From CBDDBH01 sp965225625 (lineage in GTDB: Bacteria > Pseudomonadota > Gammaproteobacteria > JADZEE01): a stretch of 64,000 bases of DNA. The stretch's first letter is position 1. Each line of letters starts with the position of its first letter. The notes beneath the pieces were generated by a model. That model ran no database searches and was not told the DNA's origin. It worked only from the letters and a program-made list of their open reading frames with translations. The position numbers were made by a program, and so were the translations under genes. The stretch lies in contig CBDDBH010000030.1 of the NCBI GenBank assembly GCA_965225625.1, positions 263,425-327,424 of the forward strand, given 5' to 3'. This document shows, one piece after another, positions 9,292 to 17,512 of this stretch.

Positions 9292-10167
9292 TTAGCGAGA
9301 AGTTAGTCCAGATGCTGTGCCAAGTGGCTGGCCAACCTCGAGCGGGCTGCCGGCCTGAAGCTGTTCTGACCATTGCATACACTTGGGCGGAAACAACACG
9401 ATCACGGTTGAGCCCATATTGAAATGGCCGAGTTCGGCGCCGCATTCAACACTCAGTGATGGTGTTTGCTCCGCGTAATCCCATTGACGAATTTCGCCGG
9501 GCCTGTTTGCTTGAACCGTGCCGGTCCACACCGTACTCATAGTGCCGACGAAAAGTGCACCGACTAAAATGACGGCCATTGAGCCGAGCACTGTTTCAAA
9601 AAACACTATTACGCGTTCGTTGCGTGCATACAGGCTGTTCACTATGCGCGCGGTACGCGCATTGACTGAAAACAGGCTGCCGGGTACATAAATAATCTGT
9701 TGTAAGGTGCCCGCGAACGGCATGTGAATACGGTGATAATCGCGTGGGGCAAGATACAAGGTAGCATACGACCCATTTGTGAAGCGGTTAGTCAGCGGCT
9801 CCTTATCCGCTAGCAGCGCCGAGAGGCTGAAGGTGCGACCCTTGGCTTGAATTAACTGTTCGCCATCAATGGTACCTATTTCGCTGACCGTCCCGTCGAC
9901 CGGTGCAACAATGATACTGGGATCGTTCGGCCAGCTGCGTGCATCCGTCTTTAACGCGCGCGTAAAAAAGTGATTAAACGACGCATAAGATTCCGGCGAT
10001 GCGGATTCGGCAATACTGAGGTCGACCCGGTAGTGGTTTACGAACCACCGGATCAACGCATTCTTCCAGCGCCTGCCGTGGTTATGTGTGGCCGCACGGA
10101 CCAGGGCTGAAAGCAGACGTTGAGGGATTAGGTATTGCGGTAGAGTCAGCAGCCAGTCAATGGTCAT
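9292..10167 (-). CDS. psd: Phosphatidylserine decarboxylase proenzyme
   Basis: This enzyme converts phosphatidylserine to phosphatidylethanolamine at the inner membrane. The start is set at the ATG at 10167 (MTIDWLLTLPQYLIPQ), which matches the family N terminus and gives 291 residues. The self-cleavage motif GST is present in HFNMGSTVIVLFPP near the C terminus. Its serine becomes the pyruvoyl group of the alpha chain. The catalytic-region sequences PVDGTVSEIG and LAPRDYHRIHMP are also seen. The first bases overlap the end of the upstream PCu(A)C gene on the same strand, so the two may be translated from one message. Confidence 0.97.
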   Translation of the reverse strand: MTIDWLLTLPQYLIPQRLLSALVRAATHNHGRRWKNALIRWFVNHYRVDLSIAESASPESYASFNHFFTRALKTDARSWPNDPSIIVAPVDGTVSEIGTIDGEQLIQAKGRTFSLSALLADKEPLTNRFTNGSYATLYLAPRDYHRIHMPFAGTLQQIIYVPGSLFSVNARTARIVNSLYARNERVIVFFETVLGSMAVILVGALFVGTMSTVWTGTVQANRPGEIRQWDYAEQTPSLSVECGAELGHFNMGSTVIVLFPPKCMQWSEQLQAGSPLEVGQPLGTASGLTSR

Positions 10168-10627
10168 GGTTTGCGTCCCGATGCAACGCCATTCGATCGT
10201 CCCGGTGCCAGACTTTCGCCTGGAACGGTAGAACACTGTCGTCGGCGAGCAAAAATTCCAGGGCGACAATCTGGCCTGCGCGGAACTCTCCCGGGTTTGC
10301 TTTCAGCATCAAATGATAGCCCCCTGGCGCGAATTCGATGCTGGCACCCGGTGCCACAGTGAGCCCGTCGACGCTGGACATTCGCGCAACGCCATTAACT
10401 TCGCTGGTTTGATGAATTACCGCGGCGCGCCCACTCGCGTGACGCGCTGTTAAAAGGCGCCGCGGGTGATTACCGAGATTCTTGATGCTCAGGTAGACGG
10501 CGATAAACGGGGACGTGGGTGGACCTTCGGGGATCCATGCGTCGGTTACCGTGACCGTGCTGTGATTATCGGCAAAAGAGCACGCACACAACCCAATCAG
10601 TACCAGCCCTCGTATTGCACGCGTCAT
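10157..10627 (-). CDS. PCu(A)C copper chaperone, periplasmic
   Basis: This is a copper chaperone of the PCu(A)C family that helps load the CuA site of cytochrome c oxidase. It has 156 residues with a hydrophobic N-terminal export signal ending around a CACSFAD stretch. The copper-binding pattern H-X10-M-X21-H-X-M is complete: His in AVIHQTSEV, Met in ARMSS, then HLM in GGYHLMLKA. The C-terminal tail is His-rich (HRDANHDH). Its start overlaps the end of the Sco gene by 4 nt (ATGA), and psd follows with overlap, so these are one operon. Confidence 0.93.
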   Translation of the reverse strand: MTRAIRGLVLIGLCACSFADNHSTVTVTDAWIPEGPPTSPFIAVYLSIKNLGNHPRRLLTARHASGRAAVIHQTSEVNGVARMSSVDGLTVAPGASIEFAPGGYHLMLKANPGEFRAGQIVALEFLLADDSVLPFQAKVWHRDDRMALHRDANHDH

Positions 10628-11256
10628 GTTCTGCTATCGACGAATTTGCGGATCCTGGCAATGCGTTCAGCAATATCGGCTGCCCGGTGCGGTGCGGAAA
10701 AAATCCCAACAAGTCGGCGCTGCGGATCAAGCAGCAACACCGCCGACGAATGGTCGACCAGATAGTTGTCGGAACTGAGATCACCAGTCAAGAAATAGGC
10801 GATGCCGAGTTTTCGGGTCAGGCGGGTCATTTCCTGCTCCTCGGCACTAAGTCCTATGAAGCGTTCATTGAAATAACCCACATAACTTGCCAATTGTTCG
10901 GGCGAGTCGCGTTCGGGATCGACACTCACGAACAGAACTTGGAGGTCGGCGTGCATAGGTGGATCATCAGCGAGCAATTCATCGACCTTGCTTAGTACGT
11001 TGAGCGTTATCGGGCAAATATCGGGGCAGTGGGTATAGCCAAAAAAGACCAAAGACCACTTGTCCTGCAACCTCTCAAGACCGAATGGGTTGTTGTGATG
11101 GTCGGCGAAGTCAAATGCCTGTATCTGTTGCGGCGGTGGCCACAACAGACCGGGGATCTTAATGGGTTGTGGTGCCGGCTTTATCGCGAGTAATCCCAAC
11201 ACGACAGTGAGGGTCAAGGTCAGAAAGAATATAATCTGTAGCGCGCGCTTATACAC
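10624..11256 (-). CDS. Sco1/SenC-type copper metallochaperone
   Basis: This is a membrane-anchored thioredoxin-fold protein for cytochrome oxidase copper-site assembly. It has 210 residues with an N-terminal transmembrane anchor (residues about 7-25) and the copper-binding CPDICP motif in YTHCPDICPITLN. The partner histidine lies in NYLVDHSSAVLLLDP. Sco and PCu(A)C often work as a pair, which the 4-nt overlap with the downstream gene supports. The gene is transcribed away from the kinase gene beginning at 11556. Confidence 0.95.
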   Translation of the reverse strand: MYKRALQIIFFLTLTLTVVLGLLAIKPAPQPIKIPGLLWPPPQQIQAFDFADHHNNPFGLERLQDKWSLVFFGYTHCPDICPITLNVLSKVDELLADDPPMHADLQVLFVSVDPERDSPEQLASYVGYFNERFIGLSAEEQEMTRLTRKLGIAYFLTGDLSSDNYLVDHSSAVLLLDPQRRLVGIFSAPHRAADIAERIARIRKFVDSRT

Positions 11257-11555
11257 CCTGGGAATTATAGGCGGTGCGTGTCCAAGAGTTTAGTCCTGCA
11301 GCGAACATGGCAATCGAGTAGCTACGCCACTTCTAAACCATCTAGGTAAAGTGTACTTCGGCACAGCGACGCAGACAGTCGGCGGTCCTTGCCGCCGTCG
11401 GAATCGATAACTGGCATGCTTTGATCCTGCCGACGGCTCCAACGACAACTAGGCGCTAACCTGACTTTCCTCGACTATTAGTTTATTAGCGATTATTCTT
11501 CACAATCCAATTTGTTCCTCTCCGCGTTCGTTTCAGGCATACCGAATCGCAACAA
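11257..11555. other. Divergent intergenic region between the sco gene and kinase 1
   Basis: About 300 bases hold no convincing gene. They must contain the promoters of the divergent Sco and kinase 1 genes. An inverted repeat with arms GCCGTCGG (11394-11401) and CCGACGGC (11430-11437) is separated by 28 nt. I cannot assign it a role. Confidence 0.5.
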
Positions 11556-12845
11556 ATGACGCCGACAGTTCCCGAAAAACTTGGCAAGTACGAGGTAAAA
11601 AGCGAGATCGCCCGCGGCAGTATGGGGGTGGTTTTTCTTGGCTATGACCCGTTTATCGATCGGCCGGTCGCCCTGAAAGTTGCGCTTGCCGAGTCTCTCA
11701 AAAACACGGAATCGGGCGAGCGTTATCGCAAGATGTTTTTTAACGAAGCGCACACGGCGGGGATGCTCCGTCATCCGCAAATCCTTGATATCTTCGACGC
11801 GGGTGTCGAGGGAGATACCTGCTACATAGTCATGGAACTTGTCCCGGGCGGTGGCACGCTTCGTTCCTTTACGAAGCCCGATACCTTGTTACCAATTAAT
11901 GATGCTGTCGAGGTCATCTTTGTCTGCGCGAAGGCGTTGGACTACGCGCATCGGCAGGGCGTCATACATCGGGATATAAAGCCGTCCAATATCCTGGTGA
12001 CCGAAGATATGGAATTGAAAATCGCGGATTTCAGTATCGCCCATATAAATCGTGCTGACACGTCACAGACCATGCCTATGGGCTTTGTCGGTTCGCCGCG
12101 CTACATGTCACCCGAGCAGGTTCAGGAAGAATACATCACTACACAAACGGATCTGTTCTCGCTCGGAATCGTTATGTACGAAATGTTGACCGGCAAGCAC
12201 CCCTTCGGTGGCGAGAGTTTTTCGCGCTTGATGCACCGGGTGATCAACGAACCGCATGTTCCCATGAGCGAATACCGTGCCGACATACCGCCTATATTGG
12301 AAAAATTCGTTACCAGGGCGTTGGAAAAGGATCCGGCAAAACGATACAAGATGGGAATCGATATGGCGTCGGATCTGGCAACCGCATTCGGACACCTGGA
12401 GCGACCACAGGAAGATATCTCTATCAAAGAGAAGTTCACCTACGTCAAAGAGCTGGATTTCTTTCGTGGTTTTCCGGATTCGGAAATCTGGGAGATTATT
12501 CGTGCCAGCGTCTGGCAGGAATATGACGCTGGTGACGAGATAATCAGTGAGGGTGATATTGAGGATTCGTTTTATATCGTCACGGAAGGCAATGTGTCGG
12601 TAAAAAAAGGCGAAAAGGTCATGGGTGAGCTGAAGCGCGGCGATTGTTTCGGTGAGATGGGTTATCTGAACAAGATAAAACGTACCGCGAGCATCGTAGC
12701 GTTGGGCCGGGTCGCACTTATGAAGGTCAATTCAACGCTCATAGAGCAGGTATCCAGAGATTGCCAGCTGCGCTTCTGCAAGGTTTTTTTGCGGGTGCTG
12801 ATAGATCGCTTGTCTGTCACGACTGAATTAGCCGCCAAACACTAA
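11556..12845 (+). CDS. Ser/Thr protein kinase fused to a cyclic-nucleotide-binding-like domain (kinase 1)
   Basis: A PknB-type kinase domain covers residues about 10-275, with glycine loop ARGSMGVVF, ATP lysine K41 in VALKVA, catalytic HRDIKPSN (about residue 138) and GSPRYMSPEQ. A CAP_ED/cNMP-binding-like domain covers about 302-415, with the phosphate-binding-cassette-like GDCFGEMGYL and a following RTASI. There is no membrane segment, so it is predicted to be cytoplasmic. The magnesium-binding DFG motif reads DFS (about residue 158), the same change as in kinase 2. The expected model is regulation of the kinase by a nucleotide or by the fold itself, but ligand and targets are unknown. It converges on pgi with a 4-nt overlap of the 3' ends. 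Confidence 0.9.
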   Translation: MTPTVPEKLGKYEVKSEIARGSMGVVFLGYDPFIDRPVALKVALAESLKNTESGERYRKMFFNEAHTAGMLRHPQILDIFDAGVEGDTCYIVMELVPGGGTLRSFTKPDTLLPINDAVEVIFVCAKALDYAHRQGVIHRDIKPSNILVTEDMELKIADFSIAHINRADTSQTMPMGFVGSPRYMSPEQVQEEYITTQTDLFSLGIVMYEMLTGKHPFGGESFSRLMHRVINEPHVPMSEYRADIPPILEKFVTRALEKDPAKRYKMGIDMASDLATAFGHLERPQEDISIKEKFTYVKELDFFRGFPDSEIWEIIRASVWQEYDAGDEIISEGDIEDSFYIVTEGNVSVKKGEKVMGELKRGDCFGEMGYLNKIKRTASIVALGRVALMKVNSTLIEQVSRDCQLRFCKVFLRVLIDRLSVTTELAAKH

Positions 12846-14488
12846 GTCTTGGTTGCCCGGTAGCGTGCAATCAGAGCGTCGGTGGAGGGGTCGTAGTCCG
12901 AATTGGCATGTTCGTTGAGGCTGGCGGTAATGGATTGAGCAATCTCTTTGCCAAGTTCAACACCCCATTGGTCAAAAGAATTTATATTCCATATCGTCCC
13001 TTGGACGAAGGTCTTATGCTCATACATTGCGAGCAGCGCACCCAGGACACGGGGGGTAAGCTCCTCGTAGAGTATCGTTGTACTGGGATTGTTGCCTGTA
13101 AAGCTTCGATGAATCACCAATTCATCGAGCTCGGGCGCCGATAAGCCGGCGTCGGCCAGGGATTGCCGTGTTTCCGCTTCGCTGCGACCCCACATAAGGG
13201 CGCGCGCCTGCGCAAATGCGTTGGCGACAAGTGTACGGTGATGGCCGTCTATATCGTGCGCGCGCCGTAGCGGTACGAAAAAATCCACCGGCACCAAATG
13301 TGTACCTTGGTGCAGCAATTGAAAAAACGCATGCTGACCGTCGGTGCCAACGCCACCCCAAATGACTGGCGCCGTATTGTAGTGCACAGGCGTGCCGTCG
13401 CGGCGCACCGATTTGCCGTTACTTTCCATTTCCAGTTGCTGCAGGTAAGAGGGTAATAGTTTCAGGCTTTCGTCATAGGGCACGATTGCATGGGTATTTG
13501 CACCAAATAGATTGACATACCACACGCCGAGTAGTGCCAGAATCACCGGTAGGTTTTCCTCTAACGGTGCCTCACGAAAATGCAGGTCCATCTCACGGGC
13601 ACCTGCCAGTAACTGTTCAAAGACGTCCATGCCGAACGCGAGCGCGATGGGCAGTCCAATGGCGCTCCATAGCGAATACCGACCGCCGACCCAATCCCAG
13701 AATGCGAAAATATTCTCTGGTGCAACTCCAAACTCGCCTGCCGCCCGCCGATTGGCGGTAACGGCAATAAAGTGTTTTTGTAGATCCGAGATGCCGTTTT
13801 GTTCCATCCATGCTCGTGCTGCGTCCGCATTGGCAGCGGTTTCCAGCGTGGTGAACGATTTTGAAGCGACTATCACCAGGGTTGACGCAGGGTCGATTTG
13901 CGCGAGAACCGCGAGCAGTGGTTGTGGATCGATGTTACTGATGAAATGGACACGCATTGCCATTACGCTATTTGGTGTCAGTGCGGCACTCGCCAGCGCG
14001 GGACCCAGGCCGGAACCGCCGATACCGATGGCTATGACGTCGCGGATTGGCGCGCCGCTTGCGCCACGCCATTCGCCTTCTCGAACCGCATTGCAAAACC
14101 GACGCATATGCGCCAGCGTATCGCTAATCTGGGCGTGAATATCGATGCCGTCGATGACCAGGGGCGCAGCAGAATGATTGCGTAATGCAGTGTGCAGCAC
14201 TGCGCGATGCTCGGTCGCGTTGAGTCTATCGCCTCGAAATAATTGGGTAATGGCTGCGCCGACATCTCGCTCCTTTGCCAGCGCGAAAAGGCTTTGTCGT
14301 GCTTCGCTCGAAACGCGATGCTTAGAATAGTCGAGAAACAACCCTGCAGCTTCGATCGAAAATGTCTCAGCGCGTCGCGCATCGCTCGCGAATAGCTCGC
14401 GCATGTGCACACTCGCTGAGCGTTCATATGCCCCGGCCAGTTCCAGCCAAGCAGGGGATTGGGGTATGCGTGGTTTCGAATTACTCAT
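12842..14488 (-). CDS. pgi: Glucose-6-phosphate isomerase
   Basis: This enzyme interconverts glucose-6-phosphate and fructose-6-phosphate in the cytoplasm. It is 548 residues, the normal length. Family signatures are intact: IGIGGSGLGP in the N-terminal domain, DWVGGRYSLWSAIGL (first signature) and NINSFDQWGVELGK (second signature). It lies on the opposite strand between two kinase paralogues, so it probably has its own promoter in the 14489-14645 gap shared with kinase 2. Confidence 0.98.
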   Translation of the reverse strand: MSNSKPRIPQSPAWLELAGAYERSASVHMRELFASDARRAETFSIEAAGLFLDYSKHRVSSEARQSLFALAKERDVGAAITQLFRGDRLNATEHRAVLHTALRNHSAAPLVIDGIDIHAQISDTLAHMRRFCNAVREGEWRGASGAPIRDVIAIGIGGSGLGPALASAALTPNSVMAMRVHFISNIDPQPLLAVLAQIDPASTLVIVASKSFTTLETAANADAARAWMEQNGISDLQKHFIAVTANRRAAGEFGVAPENIFAFWDWVGGRYSLWSAIGLPIALAFGMDVFEQLLAGAREMDLHFREAPLEENLPVILALLGVWYVNLFGANTHAIVPYDESLKLLPSYLQQLEMESNGKSVRRDGTPVHYNTAPVIWGGVGTDGQHAFFQLLHQGTHLVPVDFFVPLRRAHDIDGHHRTLVANAFAQARALMWGRSEAETRQSLADAGLSAPELDELVIHRSFTGNNPSTTILYEELTPRVLGALLAMYEHKTFVQGTIWNINSFDQWGVELGKEIAQSITASLNEHANSDYDPSTDALIARYRATKT

Positions 14489-14645
14489 GGTGCCCGGACT
14501 CAGGCTTCATTGCGCAGGTGAATTACTGTGTCTGCGCCCCGAGACAGCGATATTTCCGCTATCGCGGAGCGATGACATGATTTACTATACAGGCCGCCCG
14601 TAAGGAAGGCTAAGCCAGCCAATATGTGAAGGAAATCAGCGCGAA

Positions 14646-15950
14646 ATGACCCAAGAAATACCCGATAGATTAGGTAAATACGAAGTCGTCCGGGAGATCG
14701 ATCGCGGCAGTATGGGTATTGTATTCCTGGCGCATGACCCCTACGAAGATCGCTCCGTTGCGATCAAAGTTGCATTTGCCGAATCGCTAAACGACGCGGA
14801 ATCGGGCGACCAGTACCGTAAGATGTTTTTTAACGAAGCGCATACCGCCGGCGGCCTTACCCATCCCAATATTATCGACATACATGATGCCGGCGTTGAA
14901 GGTGAAACCTGTTACATCATTATGGAATATGTAAAGGACGGCGCTACCCTGAAACAATTTTGCCGTCCCGACACCCTGCTGCCAACCGAGAAAGTTGTAG
15001 AAATCGTTTTCAAATGCGCCAAAGCGCTTGATTACGCGCACAAACAGGGTGTTGTACATCGTGATATTAAACCAACCAATATCCTGGTGACCGAGGACCA
15101 GGACATAAAAATCGGCGATTTTAGTATCGCCTATATCAACAAATTGGACTCCACTGAGACCATGCCCATGGGGATGGTCGGATCTCCGCGCTATATGTCG
15201 CCCGAGCAGGTTAGCGAAGATACCTTGACTAACCAGACAGATTTATTTTCGCTGGGCATCATAATGTATGAACTTTTGACCGGTCAGCATCCGTTTTCGG
15301 CGGACAGTTTTTCCAGGTTGGTGCGCAAGATACTCAACGAAGATCCGCCGCCGATGAAAGATTACCGCAGTGATGTTCCCGATGTGCTGGAACGCATCAT
15401 GCGCAAAGCGATCGCGAAGGACACGGCTGATCGTTATCGCATGGGATTGGATCTGGCGTCGGAACTCAGCACGGCGTTCGACCACTTAGACAAACCTCAG
15501 GAAAATATTTCCGCCGAAGAGCGTTTCAATGCGGTCAAGAAGCTCGATTTTTTCCAAGGTTTCCCGGACGCGGAAATGTGGGAAATCGTAAACGCCGGCA
15601 CCTGGCATGATTATTCCAACGACGAACAAATTATTGTCGAGGGTGATTTGGACGATTCCTTTTATATCATCGCTAGCGGAGCGGTAGGCGTGCAAAAGTC
15701 AGGTAAGGATTTGCGCACCTTGGTCGCGGGAGATTGTTTCGGCGAAATGGGTTATCTCGCTAAGACCACCCGCACGGCAACAATCGTTGCCCACGGCGAT
15801 GCGACCTTGATGAAGTTGAACGCGACTGTTATCTCTCAGGTGTCGCTCAACTGTCAGGTACGCTTCCTCAAGGTATTTCTGCGTACCCTGATCTATCGTC
15901 TGTCCGTAACAACGGAAAAGATGTCGCAGGAGATTCCGCAGTCCGTATAG
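14646..15950 (+). CDS. Ser/Thr protein kinase fused to a cyclic-nucleotide-binding-like domain (kinase 2)
   Basis: This is a close paralogue of kinase 1 along its whole 434 residues. It has glycine loop DRGSMGIVF, ATP lysine in VAIKVA, catalytic HRDIKPTN and GSPRYMSPEQ. The C-terminal CAP_ED-like domain has GDCFGEMGYL followed by TRTATI. As in kinase 1 the DFG motif is DFS (about residue 158), so the change predates the duplication or is selected. A purine-rich ribosome site (GAAGGAAA) lies upstream. The PQQ-dehydrogenase-like gene follows after 8 nt and may be co-transcribed. Substrates are unknown. Confidence 0.9.
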   Translation: MTQEIPDRLGKYEVVREIDRGSMGIVFLAHDPYEDRSVAIKVAFAESLNDAESGDQYRKMFFNEAHTAGGLTHPNIIDIHDAGVEGETCYIIMEYVKDGATLKQFCRPDTLLPTEKVVEIVFKCAKALDYAHKQGVVHRDIKPTNILVTEDQDIKIGDFSIAYINKLDSTETMPMGMVGSPRYMSPEQVSEDTLTNQTDLFSLGIIMYELLTGQHPFSADSFSRLVRKILNEDPPPMKDYRSDVPDVLERIMRKAIAKDTADRYRMGLDLASELSTAFDHLDKPQENISAEERFNAVKKLDFFQGFPDAEMWEIVNAGTWHDYSNDEQIIVEGDLDDSFYIIASGAVGVQKSGKDLRTLVAGDCFGEMGYLAKTTRTATIVAHGDATLMKLNATVISQVSLNCQVRFLKVFLRTLIYRLSVTTEKMSQEIPQSV

Positions 15951-15958
15951 CCTTTCGC

Positions 15959-17074
15959 GTGTTTCAGCCGTTTATGTATCAGTGGTATCTCATCTGCATT
16001 TTTGCTGCAGCCGGCGTCGTCGGCGAGGCGCATTGCCGTGAATTGGATCTGGATAGGATTAGCCTGCCCGCGGGATTCACGATCGACGTCTTTGCAACCG
16101 GGTTGGAGAATGCACGTTCTCTCGCCTTGTCGCCCAGTGGCGTATTGTTCGTGGGTACCCGTCGTGCCGGTAGCGTCTATGCGGTAGTTGACGTGGATGG
16201 TGATCATCGAGCCGACGAGGTCGTCGTCATCGCCCGTCACTTGCGTATGCCCAACGGAGTGGCGTTTCGTGATGGCGCTTTGTACGTCGCCGAGGTGAAT
16301 CGTATCCTTCGCTACGACGATATTGAAACACGGCTTTACGATCCGCCCGAGCCCACGGTTATCCATGAAGGATTGCCGAAGGAAAGCCATCACGGCTGGA
16401 AATACATCGCCTTTGGTCCCGACGATAAACTCTACGTGCCGGTCGGCGCGCCGTGTAACGTCTGTGAGCGCGGCGCTCCCTACGCCAGCATCTTGCGCAT
16501 GTCAGCCATTGGGCAGGATCTTGAGGTCTATGCTCACGGCGTACGCAACAGCGTCGGATTTGATTGGCATCCGCAGACGCACGAATTATGGTTTACAGAC
16601 AATGGGCGGGATATGTTGGGAGACGACATACCGCCGTGTGAGCTGAATCGCGCCGCGGTTGGGGGTCTGCATTTTGGCTATCCTTATATGCACGGCGATG
16701 CCATTGCCGATCCGAAATTTGGTCGAACGCGCAAGCCGAGTGAATTCCAGGCCCCCGCTCTCAATTTGGATCCTCATGTGGCTCCGCTAGGTATGGAGTT
16801 CTATACCGGCGCTCAGTTTCCCGAGGAATATCACAATCGAATTTTCATCGCCGAGCACGGGTCATGGAACCGCAGCGATAAGACGGGGTATCGGGTAACG
16901 CAGGTAGGATTGAACACAGCCGGCCAGCCAGTGACCTACGAACCGTTCGCCGATGGTTGGCTGGTAGACGGCGAAGACTGGGGGCGTCCGGTTGATCTGG
17001 AGATAATGCGCGACGGTTCTTTGCTATTATCCGACGACGCCAATGGCGTCGTTTATCGGATAAGTTATCCGTAG
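15959..17074 (+). CDS. Secreted sugar-dehydrogenase-like beta-propeller (sorbosone/PQQ-GDH family)
   Basis: A 371-residue protein with an N-terminal hydrophobic export signal. The mature part resembles soluble glucose/sorbosone dehydrogenases, six-bladed propellers that often use PQQ. Visible family features are PAGFTIDVFATGLENARSLA, NGVAFRDGALYVAEVNRI, HGVRNSVGFDWHP with WFTDNGRD, and IAEHGSWNRSDKTGYRV near the end. The frame opens with GTG at 15959, and an in-frame ATG at 15974 would give a cleaner signal peptide. The enzyme's substrate cannot be read from sequence. It sits just after kinase 2 and just before a tRNA. Confidence 0.85.
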   Translation: MFQPFMYQWYLICIFAAAGVVGEAHCRELDLDRISLPAGFTIDVFATGLENARSLALSPSGVLFVGTRRAGSVYAVVDVDGDHRADEVVVIARHLRMPNGVAFRDGALYVAEVNRILRYDDIETRLYDPPEPTVIHEGLPKESHHGWKYIAFGPDDKLYVPVGAPCNVCERGAPYASILRMSAIGQDLEVYAHGVRNSVGFDWHPQTHELWFTDNGRDMLGDDIPPCELNRAAVGGLHFGYPYMHGDAIADPKFGRTRKPSEFQAPALNLDPHVAPLGMEFYTGAQFPEEYHNRIFIAEHGSWNRSDKTGYRVTQVGLNTAGQPVTYEPFADGWLVDGEDWGRPVDLEIMRDGSLLLSDDANGVVYRISYP

Positions 17075-17111
17075 CCGCCCGATTTTTAGCAGCAAAATGC
17101 GCTACTTCCCC

Positions 17112-17188
17112 GCCCTGGTAGCTCAGATGGATAGAGCGACGGCCTCCTAAGCCGTAGGTCCCAGGTTCGAATCCTGGTCAGGGCGCCA
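17112..17188 (+). tRNA. tRNA-Arg, anticodon CCT
   Basis: A complete cloverleaf can be drawn. The acceptor stem GCCCTGG pairs with TCAGGGC (one G-U), the D arm is GCTC/GAGC, the anticodon stem ACGGC/GCCGT holds the loop CTCCTAA, and the T arm contains GGTTCGAATCC. The anticodon is CCT, reading AGG (Arg). The discriminator G is followed by an encoded CCA. tRNA 3' ends are common integration sites, but I see no repeated 3' end elsewhere in the window. Confidence 0.97.
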
Positions 17189-17512
17189 GCAATCGTCTCG
17201 CCGGGAGCCCCCCAGGTGCTCGGCGACGGACATCGGTCTCACGTACGTGTTTCCAACTATTGCGGCAACTACATGGGAGGCGGTCGCCCAACGCTTTGAA
17301 TGTCCTCGTGAAGCTTAATTAGCTAACTATCTGTTTGGGCGCGTGTTTGGTGGGGGCTTAGATGTATCCCAAGGCTGTTTGTATTAGACTAACTAGTCGT
17401 AACGGCCACGCATTTGGCGGTTTCATCGGCACAATCAGCCGCTTGAGTGCTTGCCGTACAGCTTGAACATCCAACAGAGTTTGGCATTGCCGATGTTGTA
17501 GTCCGACTACCG

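Noticed and set aside
17112..17446. Genomic island attachment site at the tRNA-Arg gene
   Set aside because: No integrase gene follows and no repeat of the tRNA 3' end was found in the window.
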